Shown piece after piece: positions 21,408 through 32,752 of a stretch of DNA of 64,000 nt; within the stretch, counting starts at the first letter, position 1, and every line of letters begins with the position of its first letter. Source of the stretch: Trichoderma breve. Its lineage: Eukaryota; Ascomycota; Sordariomycetes; Hypocreales; Hypocreaceae. The stretch is taken from the NCBI RefSeq assembly GCF_028502605.1, contig NW_026611594.1, forward strand, positions 637,501-701,500, given 5' to 3'. The notes beneath the pieces are model-generated. The model was not told the origin of the DNA, made no database searches, and was given only the letters and a program-made list of their open reading frames with translations. A program made the position numbers and the translations under genes.

Positions 21408-22899
21408 GGAGGTATGATTCGGGCGGGTGTGGTTGTAGATGGTACGACGATGAAGTTGTAGTTTAGTCGCCGTCGTTGTATGTGGAAGAAGGAATACCGC
21501 TGAGACCGCCCTCTCCGAGTATTGACTGCTTTAACAAAGGGAGGGAAAATGGCCCAGCCGGCAGTATATGGGAAATACGGATCATCAAGTAGCATTCCAG
21601 TTTGAGGCCCTGCTGTCATGGGAAACGACCGGATCGCTGGATCAGCGTGTTCACCGTGGCAGCGCGATGCGAAACACGGCGTGTCTCAGACTTACAATAT
21701 GACGCCAGCCACGCACGATAGCAAGAGCGATTGGCGCCCTTGTAACCGTTTATCGGACGAACTTCCCGCATCTGTCAGCATTGTCGTTTCTCGAATCACT
21801 TTTGACATGTTTCAATCAGGGGCTTATGTTCGGGCAAGCGCGTGGCAGACAGGGTGCCTATGACGAGTCTAAGATGGAGATGGAGATGACGATGGTGACA
21901 CAGATGGAGTACGGGAGTGGACAGGTACATGTACTTTGGAGAGCACGCCGTTTCTACTCCGGGACAGAGGTATTCAATACAAATGCAAAATTATTGAGAT
22001 ACAGCCTGGAACATGCAAAGAGTGCCCCGAAACGAATTCGTATTGCTTGATTAAATGACGTGTACTAATGCTCCTTTCTTCTACAATATGTTGGTGTTAA
22101 GAGTATGTATAAGAATTACGTAGAAAAAGAATCGTGCTATCTTTCCCTTTTTTTTTCCCCCTTGTGAAAAGAAGCCAGAGGCCTCGATTCTCATCTCCTT
22201 TTTAAGTGCGAAGACGCTTGCATGCGATTGGGCACTCAACTAAACAAAGTCTGACCATGTTGGATCAGAAGGGCGTGAGACTCCCGTTAAGCGTTCTCAC
22301 TAAGTTAGCCTGATCCTGCGCTCCCGCCGGACAAGACGTTTCTTACTCATCTCACACAATCGCATCATGGGACTTTCAACCGAAGATAGTAAAAAGATGG
22401 TATCGTCAAACTTGATAAGTGACTGTTTCAAGGCAAATGTCGACAATCTCCAAAGCCACGTTTGCCCCGGCTCTCATCAATGCGAAACGAAACTCGAGGG
22501 CGACTGAAACATGCTATAGACTGCTTAGCCAAAGCGAGAATGGTCCAGGTACCGCCACAGCTTTCTCACGCGATGCCCGCCATCCCGCCTGTCCACCCGC
22601 TTGAGCTGAACTGGAGTTAGCCACGTCTCTCGGTAAATATAGCGCCTGTTCTGCCAATCAGAACCCAATTCAGTCCAGCAAAAACCGGTACTGGTGCAAG
22701 CTGCATCTCGCAGGAACACACCAAGGATGCGAATCCCAGGCTCGGTACGGCAGACAAGGGCCACCAGGCAGAAGGCGAAAATGAACGAACAGCTTCTCAT
22801 TCTTGCGATCGAAGATGGCACCTCTTTCTTCTTCAATCTCCTCGTTCTACAGCCTCCGTGAAATGAAGCCTTCGTGACGCTTCCGCGAAATCGACAAAC
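21408..22899. other. long intergenic region between divergent surface-protein genes
   Basis: About 1.5 kb between the starts of the GPI-type gene (minus) and the DUF3433 gene (plus), so it should hold both promoters. Pyrimidine-rich tracts occur near 22140-22165. Short frames, including 22525-22908 on the minus strand, have no recognisable domain. Confidence 0.4.
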
Positions 22900-25800
22900 A
22901 TGTCCCACCCCGACGGATTTGCAGGCCCGGGGCTGCCAGGATTAACACCCCCGCGTCAGGGCGCGTATCAGCAGCTCGTGTCCCTAAGGAGAAAACCTGT
23001 GCCGGCGAGAGCGGGGCCATATCACCAGAGTGTGTTTCCTGTCCTGGATTGATACGACGTAGACGGGGCTTTGCTGACGGGGCTTAGCTGCGCAAAACGA
23101 TGAACAAGCAGAGATCGAGGACGAAGAAGAGGCTCTATCAGTTCCAACACTTTACGGGTCTCACGAGGGCATAGTGGCAAGCAGTGCAGGCTTCGATCAG
23201 CCTTCACTGGCGCCTCCCCCCAAATGGCCGCGGAATTCTCATTCGGCTCTCTGGGCGCCGATATGGCTCAGCAAGGTCACTCTCATCGCCTTTGCCATTA
23301 CATTCCTGTTAATGTTGCTGGCTACTGCTTTGCTCTTCCACTTTTCTGAAATTCACAACGGAATTAGCGTTCAGCGGGAGGCAAACCACTACGCCTGGAA
23401 GTATGGCCCAACTGCGGGTAAGTCACTGTAGATGGCATCTTTCTTTTCGAGTGCTGATCATAGGTTCATCTAGTTCTTGTGGTGGTGGGAGCCTTGTGGC
23501 GGCAAGTTGACTTTGCAAACAAGATCCTGATGCCTTGGGAAGAGCTGAGAACGGGGCCTTCGTCGGCGGACAAGACATTACTCCTGGACTATATCTCCCC
23601 ACTGCTTCCCGTTAGTCTGTGGACGGCTATCAAGAATCGACATTGGGCTGTTGCGTTGTCTCTAATTGGCCAACTGCTAATACTAGGCACTGTTCGTCTT
23701 TCCTCACGCTTTTCCTCCTCTGTCGTCCTTTCAGCTATATACTAATGCTATGCTAGACTATTTCTTCGACAGGTCTACTCATTCTAGAGCCAACTCAAAT
23801 GTCCAAAGGCGACCAAAAGTTCGGACTATCGTCACAATTTCAGCTAAACAAATCTGTTGATCCCCGAGTGGCCTGGTCGGTCGGCCCAGGTCCCGCACAG
23901 ACTTACTATGGCATAAACTTCTATGGACTGCGCTATCCGCCCGGCACGGCGCAAGACTTTATCGTCCCCGAGTTTCAAGTTCCATCGATGGCCGCCACTA
24001 ATCTTGACTATACAATGAATACGGACGGCCTCAAGGTCAACTATGATTGCGAACTCCTTCCTCTGACTAATGGCTCAACGGCTTATATGCCATGGAGAAG
24101 TATAATGGCACCATTCATTGTTGCCAATGTCACCACCAAGGATTGCGACATCAAGGGGGTTACTCTGGCTGAAGGCCCAGATCATGGATATTATCATGAC
24201 CCAAATGCGACACAGAACTATCAGGCTCAGTTCGCCGTCTATCCTTGCAACTACGATTTCGATTTCAGTAAAGAATATATTCCCCAAGGCAATTTATCCT
24301 TGGAATTACAAGTATATAACATCAGCAGAGATTTGCGTATGTTCATGTCTGTGGTTGATGTCCGCATTTCGGCGCGCGATCAGTCCCCTGAGTACATGTA
24401 CCTCCACAAAGTCACATCTGCTCTTTGCAAGCCCTCCTATCAGGTCGGTCATTTTGATGTTGGCGTCCCAAACGCCGTCAACGGATCTGCTCATGCTCGT
24501 TTCTCGTCGCCGGCAAATACGTTAAATGCTATAAAGAACTTTACTCAGGGATCACTCGCCTTGGGCGTCGTGTCTTCGAGCAATTCTTGGGAACTGAGCA
24601 ACGGAGGAGTTGACTATGTCATTTCAGCGACTGTGCCGACATTTTTCCAACTCTTGTCAAAGAAAGCTGGGGTGGAATCTATCGGAAGTTTTATGGATCC
24701 GCACCTTCTTGTGAATACGGCAACCGATGTATTCAAGGGAATTGGGACTCAGGTTTTGAACCAAGTCATCGTTCAGCCGGCGAATCGTACTGCCACTGGA
24801 AGCATTACCTATGTGGAGCAGAGGCTGCACGTTAAAGGCCTTTCGACCGGCTTCATGTGTAGCTTTCTCGGACTGTTGGCCATCTTGTCTGTGGGAATGA
24901 TATTTGCCAGGCCAGCCTTTACGGCTCCAGACCGTCCAGGGTCTGCTCTCTCCATGGCTACGCTGCTCGTCTCAAGCTTTCATCTCAACAGAATCTTGTC
25001 GCCGATGGGTGCTTTGAGCAACGAAATGCTACAACAGCGCCTTGCGGAGTACCAATTCCGAACAGCTCATGTTTCTGATAACGGCGCGTTTGTCTCAATC
25101 GAACCAATACAGCGGAATGAAGGACAAACCATAAGCCATCCTCTTGAAAAAGTTCAAGGCACGGTGCCGTCATGGGGTCCCATGGCTAGTACGACCTGGT
25201 TCCTTGCTCTTGCGATATGTTTGCCACTGCTCATCATTGCGTCTCTGGAGGTTGTTCAGCATTTTTCAGACATAAATAACGGATTCTTGAGCATTAGCCA
25301 ATCGAGCTCACTTGCGTTTGCTACCTACATCCCTTCAGCTGTCGCCCTAGGAGTAGCTGGCCTCTATACCGCAATGGAAATGATGGTAGCCATTTTTGCT
25401 CCCTATGCTCCTCTCAAGCGTGGAAGAGCCAATGCGGAGAGAACTATTACGCTGAATCTTGTTGGCCAGCTGCTCCCTCGTGCCTTTTATTTGTCACTCA
25501 GAACAAAGAATTTTGCAGTAGCCATCGCGCTATTTGGCACCTTGATTGGAAGTTTTCTCTCCATTATTGTGTCAGGCCTGTATAGCGCAACTAGTGTCCA
25601 AATTGTCCAGAATATTACACTTTACCAAAACGACACATTCAACTTTAACAACGTAGATATCTCCCTGGATGATAATGAGGCCACTGCGATTGACAACTTG
25701 ATCGAATATCTCGGCTTGAACAGTACAAAGTGGAGTACGGGAGACCTAGTCTTTAATATACTCGATCAAGACGCCATCTCGACGACGAATTCGAGCGACA

Positions 25801-27071
25801 ACATACCATTGACGATTAATATACCTGCCGTAAGGCCGTCGCTAAACTGTACCTCGATACCGAATGATGATAGAAAAGTGACAATACTCAATCAGGACGA
25901 CTCGGGGATGTTCATAATGCCTGGGCAAAGCAATTCCGTGAGTCCCTATGATGGGTTTGTTTGGGTCGGATTGAATACAACGATGAGATATGCCGACTGG
26001 TGTGAGACCACGCCCAAAGGAGCGAAAAAAGAGGAGCCATGGATGCAATACTTTATGCTTCCAAACGATACCAGCATGGCATACGTCGGCAAAGGCTCGA
26101 TCATTGCGTGGAGCAACGACCTTGTTTATGGAGATGGAGCGTTGGATACAAACCCATCGTCTGGATCGGCGGGTAATGGAGTTCAGATAACGGACAATGG
26201 ATGCCCGACATTTGCCGTCACGTTTGGTCTCATGAGATTGAAGAAATCGGGCAAAGGAGCCAAGGCCAAGATCACCGGTTTCGAGCAAGATCTCGCCACC
26301 CTTGTCTGTTATCAGAACATTGAGCAGGTCATGACCAATGTCACCTTACAGCTTCCCCAGTTCAACTTCGACTCCACTCAGCCTCCTATAACAGATGAGA
26401 GTACAGCGAAGCTCCTAAAGACCAATCGCAGTAGCGAAAGGTTTCCCTTCTTGCCGAACGCTTGGCTGAATGGTCTAAGTGCCCCTCTGTTTAACCAGAC
26501 GGTTCCTGGTCCGAATAATACCGATCCGATAAATAATCACATAGACACATTCATTGAAGCTCTGGTTCTGAGTCAGAATGGTCGACCAGCGAATGAGCTC
26601 GCGGGCGCTAAGAATATAGAGAACCTCAAGAATGCTACGCAGCGGCTTTACAGCGTGTACATGGCTCAAGCCATATCTCTAAACATGCGCGACAACAGTA
26701 CCGCTAGCGGTGAGGGCTCTCTACCTACATATGATGGTGTGGTAACGACAACTGGCCATCGGCGGCTGCAGCAGAATCGGGGGCCCAAGATTGCGCTCCA
26801 GGTCGTTCTCGGGGTTATGGTTGCGTGTGGCATTGCAACGAGATTGCTTTTACCTGTGCGAGATGTATTGCCGCATAATCCCTGCTCGATTGCTGGGACG
26901 GCAACGTTGATGGCAGGCGGAGAGGTGGTGTCTCAGCTGGCTGACCGAGCTATGTCTACTAGACATCTGAGTGCAAAAAGCCTGCCGGTGGATGGACTGT
27001 ATAGTTTGAAGTGGTGGCGAGATGAGAAGGGTGGAGATCGATATGGCATTGATTTGGAGCCGTCATTATAG
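22900..27071 (+). CDS. large multi-pass membrane protein with two DUF3433 modules
   Basis: Four exons, 22900..23029, 23088..23417, 23474..23691 and 23757..27071, 1330 residues. All three introns are 56-65 nt and keep frame; the last one uses donor GTTCGT. The first module begins WLSKVTLIAFAITFLLMLLA and continues with LWRQVDFANKILMPWEEL, a hallmark of DUF3433. The second, around residues 690-830, repeats the plan (WFLALAICLPLLIIASLEV, then MMVAIFAPYAPLKRG). Each is followed by a large extracellular, N-glycosylation-rich region (many NxT/S sites), and a last membrane segment lies near KIALQVVLGVMVACG. Such proteins are fungus-specific, of unknown biochemical role, and probably sit in the plasma membrane or endomembranes. 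The N-terminus is hydrophilic and acidic (EIEDEEEALS). Confidence 0.88.
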
Positions 27072-27601
27072 CCAGCAGATAATACAGCAGCTAGACCAGT
27101 ATCGCTGGCGTGCAGGACTTGAACTACTATAGGTATTAATGAACACTGGTTTTATATAAATAGGTAGTTATGCAATAATCACAAAGAACAAAAATACAAA
27201 ATTTTAAACAAACAACTGTTCTTCCTTTCACCATGCATCATCTCGAAAGCGGATTAAGCGCGACGTTTGCAAATGATTGGCCGCTGTGCGGTGTTTCATC
27301 CTTTGGGCGGCGCTTAGGCTCAGTGCGTGCAGACAAATCAAGTGGTGGATGAAAGAGGCAAAACAGGCAGGGGCAGAAATCAGGCTGTCTTTAAAAACGA
27401 GGCGAAATGCTTGAGCTGAGAATTTAGCTCACTTGTGTTTCCCTCGGCGTTGTTTCCTTCTTTCCGCTACTTTTTGAATTGTGCTGGATTTTGGGCTCTG
27501 TTTTCGGTGGTGCTTGCATGTGTGGTTTTCTTTAGTCTACCTAATGCACGCTTCCTTTTCAGAGCGCTCACACTACACCACAAAATCTTCCTATAATCAT
27601 C
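27072..27601. other. intergenic region, promoter side of the CAP gene
   Basis: 530 bp between genes on the same strand. A GC-poor 3' UTR-like part is followed by pyrimidine-rich sequence near 27430-27480 and 27520-27560, as is common ahead of fungal start sites. No gene seen. Confidence 0.4.
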
Positions 27602-28264
27602 ATGAGACTATTCCTATTCATATATACGCTTATTACTTTCATCAAATTCTCTTCTTCTACGGTCGTCGTCACAATCACCGCCGCCCCAGCCATCCCCTCC
27701 GGCGAACCGTCCTACTCCAACCCTGCATCTTTCACATCTGCGATTCTTAATTCGACTAATACCTACCGCCGCGAATACAACGCTACTTCACTCTACTGGA
27801 ATACCACTCTGGAAAAATTCGCTACTGCATATCTTCAATCGGATACAACCTGCCGTTTCGCCCATTCAGGCGGTCCATACGGCGAGAACATCGCAATTGG
27901 ATACGCGAACGCGACAGCGACGGTAGAGGCTTGGGGTAATGAGGACGAAAAATACAATTTCGACCATCCTGGTTTCACGGAAGAGACAGGACATTTTTCT
28001 CAGCTGGTCTGGAAAGCAACGAGGGGTGTTGGGTGCGGGAGGAAGTTGTGTGGTACGAGAGGCTGGTTCGTGGTGTGTGAGTATTGGCCGAGGGGGAATG
28101 TAGGGGGCCAATATGGGGAAGAAGTCAACAGAAAACTTGGAGGATCGGGAGGAGGGACGAGACTGAGCGGTGCTGTTGTTGCTGCTATTGCAGTAGTAGT
28201 GAGTTTGCTGCAGTGCTGTGTAGTGGTTGTGGTATTTTGGTGGTTTGGGACTATGATGATGTGA
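27602..28264 (+). CDS. CAP-superfamily (SCP/PR-1-like) secreted protein with C-terminal hydrophobic tail
   Basis: A single exon codes for 220 residues. A signal peptide (MRLFLFIYTLITFIKFSSS) precedes the CAP domain (residues ~42-165). Signature blocks are FAHSGGPYGENIAIGY, GHFSQLVWKATRGVGCG (CAP1) and WFVVCEYWPRGNVGG (CAP2), with the conserved His and Glu residues of the central cavity. Family members are secreted and bind sterols or other lipids in fungi. The C-terminus has a Gly/Ser linker (GGSGGG) and a long hydrophobic stretch (VVAAIAVVVSLLQCCVVVVV), so this one is probably anchored to the membrane by a helix or a GPI anchor. Confidence 0.88.
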   Translation: MRLFLFIYTLITFIKFSSSTVVVTITAAPAIPSGEPSYSNPASFTSAILNSTNTYRREYNATSLYWNTTLEKFATAYLQSDTTCRFAHSGGPYGENIAIGYANATATVEAWGNEDEKYNFDHPGFTEETGHFSQLVWKATRGVGCGRKLCGTRGWFVVCEYWPRGNVGGQYGEEVNRKLGGSGGGTRLSGAVVAAIAVVVSLLQCCVVVVVFWWFGTMMM

Positions 28265-29733
28265 CTGGGGACATTCTGATGTTCGGGTACTGTGCATGGG
28301 TTTTCATTAAAGTATTTATTTTGTTTAGGCATTTGGTTAACAGCATTAGAGACTAAGGCATAAAGTAATGTTCATAATCGACTTCCCGTTACTGTCCGTT
28401 GATACTGTCCGTTGATGACATGCTACATCTGGTGATAGTTCACATAAATCACTAAAGAAGAGCTATCAATAAATTGGTAGGCATCAACTAGAATAAACCG
28501 TATGGATGTTTAGCTATCATCAACATCTGACTGGTTACTTCATAAATTTGATCTCCATCAGCGTTTCTGCCAGTACTGAGAAAGTTTAGGCGAGCCAATG
28601 CTAGCGAACTCGATTTTTTCCAAGGTGAACCAAAAAGAAGGCTACACATGAGCATTGCGGCATCTCAAATCGGTTTGCTGTAGTATACTCTCCTCCACTT
28701 GTATTTGTGTATTTTTCGTGCTTTTCCACCTTGTCAGAATTACATACCTGTTTACACACACATATCCAATGGGCTGCCATCGAGTCAATCAAACAAGTAA
28801 TACCCTTCAGCTAAAGCCGCTAATGGAGAAGTTCTATTTCTATTAGGGCCCCGCGGTCTAATCTCTAAATGAGTGCCTTAATAGAGAAGATAAGCGCGTT
28901 GGCAATACTATTATCGCTGGAATATTGACACTTCTGCTTGCAGATGTAAGTGGATTCTATTCTATGATACATCAGAGTTATTTAGTGTGCTTATGTGACT
29001 AATTCTAGTATAGCTCCACCAAGGAAGATCTCTTGATTAGCGATGCCATTTACGCGTAATATATAAATTAATAATATTACGTAGCGGATTCTATGTACTG
29101 TATAAATTATTAAGTATAAAGCCGTTAATGCTTTACTTTTGGTTATATATTGCTCTATCTCATCTATTATATACTGTTATAATAAGTTGATATTAGATAT
29201 ATAGTATTACTGTGATTGGAGATACTATATGTCTGGTTTTAGATCTCTTTATAATAAAATTAAGGCTATAGTGGAAGTGCCCCTAGATGCTTGATCGTTT
29301 TGGCAGAAAGCTGTGCATATATGGACATTTAGGTTGTTATATGGCAAAAAGAATCCTATTGTAAGACTTAAAGAATTGACGGAGTATTCGAAAGTTGATG
29401 GAAATAAGCAAGCTGGAGCGCATATGCTCAAGTGATGGTGCTTGGAGTGCACGACCTGGGAACGTTGTGCGATACTGGCTGAGTTAAAGGGGATTGTATC
29501 TGGCAGGAATTTGTCGTTCAGATGTTCGAACTAAACTATATAGATTTTCTTTTGTGCTTTTAATTGTATTTACAAATCATCACAATAATTCTGTGAAGTC
29601 TTCTACAGGTGACTTAAGAATCCCATGTTGCTCTGGGAGAACCTACTGCCTCCGTTGATCTGACAATTCTATTTTGCCTCTAGCATCACTAAAAGTTGGC
29701 AAGATCTTAGCCATGTTAAGAGTAATTTCACCG
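28265..29733. other. AT-rich gene-poor interval
   Basis: About 1.5 kb without a supported gene. The part from 28850 to 29270 is strongly AT-rich, with many TATA/TAATA runs and few CG pairs, as in old RIP-mutated sequence. No terminal repeats or transposase motif could be made out. Confidence 0.45.
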
Positions 29734-30192
29734 TCACCTGTCTAAAGGTGTCTCCAGAACCATGCCGAGTGAACGAGGAGCCGTTTCAACAAATCCGTTC
29801 TTTTGGTACAGTTTTCTTCCAGGCCCGTCTGCCATAAGTGTGATGTAAGGAGTTCCGTCTTGGGGCGCTTTTGTCGAAATTTCCCATAATAGCCTTTTCA
29901 GTATCTGGTCCCCCAAGCCCTTTCGTTGGTGCTGTGGATGGATTGCCATGTCTGCTATGTGGAAGTACCATCCGCCGTCGCCAATGATGCGCCCCATTCC
30001 AATGACTGAATTGTCTTCTTCTGAAGTAATGAAGCAGCCATACCAGCTGCCTTTTGAGATTTCGCTAGCTTGTGAGACAGTTCTCGGTGAAAGGCCAACG
30101 ATTGAACGAAGGTTGAGGTAGTCTGGTACAGATGGGTAGCCATCTTGGATAATATATCCGGATGGCAAGGCCGAGGCGACGAAAGAGCTCAC
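29734..30192 (-). CDS. GNAT-family N-acetyltransferase
   Basis: About 152 residues. The acetyl-CoA site is clear: ADMAIHPQHQRKGLGDQIL holds the Q/RxxGxG/A motif A, preceded by GMGRIIGDGGWYFHI and followed by the C-terminal YQKNGFVETAP block. Length fits the single-domain family. GNAT enzymes move an acetyl group from acetyl-CoA to amines; the substrate here is unknown. The frame opens with GTG just after an AG (30192), with no in-frame ATG near it, so a short upstream exon probably supplies the start; an A-ending donor would create ATG at this junction. The 5' boundary is therefore uncertain. Confidence 0.8.
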   Translation of the reverse strand: MSSFVASALPSGYIIQDGYPSVPDYLNLRSIVGLSPRTVSQASEISKGSWYGCFITSEEDNSVIGMGRIIGDGGWYFHIADMAIHPQHQRKGLGDQILKRLLWEISTKAPQDGTPYITLMADGPGRKLYQKNGFVETAPRSLGMVLETPLDR

Positions 30193-30687
30193 TATTAGCA
30201 GCGTTAATTATAGGCTATGAAGGAAGAATAGATGATATAAGTACTTGGGAAATACTATTGAACGGATGGCTTTACGAACTTTTTAAGTGGTAGAGATCAC
30301 AGCACATAAGAGCCTTTCGCGTCCAAAAATTCAGAGAAACAGCCAAAGCGTTAGCCTTGAGCTTTTCAATTCTGCGGGAAGTCCAAAATTTAAATACTAA
30401 GAGAGCCAATTTTCACGGTAGAAGTCTCTAGGCAGGATGCGGGGCCCTCGAGAAATCCGATATTTGCGACAAAACCGAGATGTGCGACCAAGGCCGCAAT
30501 AATTTGTAATTCTAGACATTTTACAAATCGAATTCGTATATGAGCTCGGAAATCAATTGATAAAAGGACACAATGCATATAAATTCAGGAGCTCGCTCAA
30601 AAATGAAGAAGCGTTGGATCTCTTATTGTCTACATCTCCGCGCGCCGTCTCCGCTGGACTACTAGTAGTCAAGGTTGGCCCTCCAGG
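30193..30687. other. divergent promoter region, GNAT / MFS
   Basis: 495 bp between divergent genes. It should contain the missing first exon of the GNAT gene and the promoter of the MFS gene. Confidence 0.4.
30578..30584 (+). promoter_or_regulatory. TATA-like box of the MFS gene
   Basis: TATAAAT lies about 100 bp upstream of the ATG at 30688, a usual distance. Called from sequence and spacing only. Confidence 0.4.
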
Positions 30688-32349
30688 ATGTCGCAACTTC
30701 ATTTAAAAGAAAGTGACACTTTCAACGATGATGTGGGAAGAAACAGCGACGATTCAAAGCCCATCAATGCGAATACTCTATTCGATAGCAGCTCGGAACC
30801 GATGGCAGACATTGAGAAATCAGCCGCAGAGGATACTCATGCTACGAATACAGACAAACATCGATTTCCAGAAACAAATCTCAGCGAAGGCATCGTTGGA
30901 TGGGATGGGCAAGATGACCCTGAGAACCCCCAAAACTTTCCCTCAAGTCGCAAATGGGGGTTGTTGGCGTTGATGGCTGGCATCACTTTCGTCTCGCCGC
31001 TCGCGTCAAGTATGCTGTCGCCCGCTATTGGATACGTCGGAGCCGACTTCGGGGTCTCCAACGAGGCTATACTTTCCCTTACCGTGAGCATCTATTTGCT
31101 GGGCTACTCAGTAAGTATCGCCACACCAAAACATTCCAAGACCAGTATACACATATACTGATTCAATATGTAGTTTGGCCCCCTCTTACTAGCGCCTCTA
31201 AGCGAGATCTACGGTCGTCGAATAGTCCTTAGTTGTGCAAACTGGTTTTTTGTTATATGGCAGATTGGATGTGCCAAAGCCCCGAATATTGCAAGTCTGA
31301 TTGTGTTCCGGCTGCTCTGTGGTGTGGGCGGTTCTGGCTGTTTGACTCTAGGAGCCGGCGTGATCGCCGACCTGTTCCCCATTGAGAGCCGTGGCTTTGC
31401 AACGTCTCTCTGGAGTATGGGGCCTTTGCTAGGCCCTGTTGTCGGACCAATTTGTGGAGGATTCATTAGCGAGACTGTGGGCTGGCGTTGGGTGTTTTGG
31501 GTTCTCCTGATAGTTGGAGGGATCACCTCCGCTGGCATTGAGATGCTCAATCGCGAGACTTACGCCCCTGTTCTCATTGAATGGAAAAGTAGGCGCCTCG
31601 CAAAGGAGCTTGGAAGAGACGATCTCCACAGTGTTTATACAAGGGCTGGAGCCGATGGGTCAACTTTGTCAAAGCTAAGAACAGGTATGGTACGACCGAT
31701 TCTGTTGTTCTGCAAATCTCCCATCGTCTTTCTCCTTTCAACATATCTGGCTCTTGAGTATGGACTGCTCTATCTCTTCTTCACTACAATTCCTTCCGTG
31801 TTCAAAGACAAGTATGGCTTCTCAACCGGGTTATCGGGTTTGGCCTATCTGGGAATTGGCATCGGCTTCATGGGTGGATTGGTATTGACGGCCCTCACCA
31901 ACGATCGGATCATGGCAAAAATGGCGCAGCGCAACGGCGGAAAATTTGAACCGGAGATGAGGCTGCCCATGATGATTTTCTACGCCGCATTTTGTCCCAT
32001 CAGCTTCTTCTGGTACGGTTGGACGACCGATAAAGGTGTTCATTGGATTGTCCCAATCATCGGCATGGTACCGTTTGGCTTCGGTTTGATGGGCTTATAC
32101 CTTCCCACTCAGACATATATCATCGACTCATACCCAGCTCATGCGGCATCAGGCAGTGCAGTCCTTGTCGCCTCTCGATCTCTATTAGGCGCTCTGCTAC
32201 CGCTTGCCGGCCCAAGGCTCTTCGCATCACTCGGCCTGGGATGGGGAAATTCCTTGCTAGGCTTCATTTCACTGGCATTCATTCCCGTTCCCATTTTATT
32301 CTCCAGATACGGAAGAGCCATCCGGGAGAGATATCCAGTGCATCTCTAA
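30688..32349 (+). CDS. MFS transporter, DHA1 type
   Basis: Two exons, 30688..31110 and 31174..32349, 532 residues. The 63 nt intron (GTAAGT ... ATGTAG) joins GYS to FGPLLLAPLSEIYGRR, the conserved motif A loop after TM2. Further blocks are FRLLCGVGGSGCLTLGAGV, GPVVGPICGGFISETVGWRW (antiporter motif C region) and LYLPTQTYIIDSYPAHAAS near TM11. An ~85-residue acidic cytosolic tail precedes TM1, with the fungal signature GWDGQDDPENPQNF. Twelve membrane segments are expected. Relatives include polyamine and drug:H+ antiporters at the plasma membrane. A Zn2Cys6 regulator is convergent just downstream, so a regulator-transporter pair is possible. Confidence 0.92.
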
Positions 32350-32752
32350 AGTGACTGCATTTTGCGAACTGATGGGCTGCGAGGCCATGCGCCAAATTAG
32401 AGGAGTTGCTTAATCTCCATGTAAGTCACAACTCCAAAGTCTAATCGAAGGGGCTGCCGAATGTCTGTCTGTTGGATGAGATACTTAATTACCTATATAT
32501 AGCCATTTTTCTACCCTTTTTACAAAAGCTTCTACTTAGGTGCACTGATACTGAATTATAGAGCAGCGAGATATTCATGATGTTTGTATTTCAATTATGT
32601 ATTTACAATCATCTTCTGTGGATCCCTTCTAGTCGGCTTGCTGGGCTTTCAAAATCTCTCAGTTATCTTATAAGCTCAATCATATATTCTGGTCTCAAGG
32701 AGATGCATCTCGTGATCCCAAAGAGTCTATGATTCAATTGTTAGCTGGTTTA
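32350..32752. other. convergent intergenic region
   Basis: 403 bp between convergent MFS and regulator genes, AT-rich, holding both 3' UTRs. No gene seen. Confidence 0.45.

Noticed and set aside
22525..22908. 127-codon minus-strand frame upstream of the DUF3433 gene
   Set aside because: No recognisable domain and it overlaps the DUF3433 start; a hydrophobic stretch alone is not enough.
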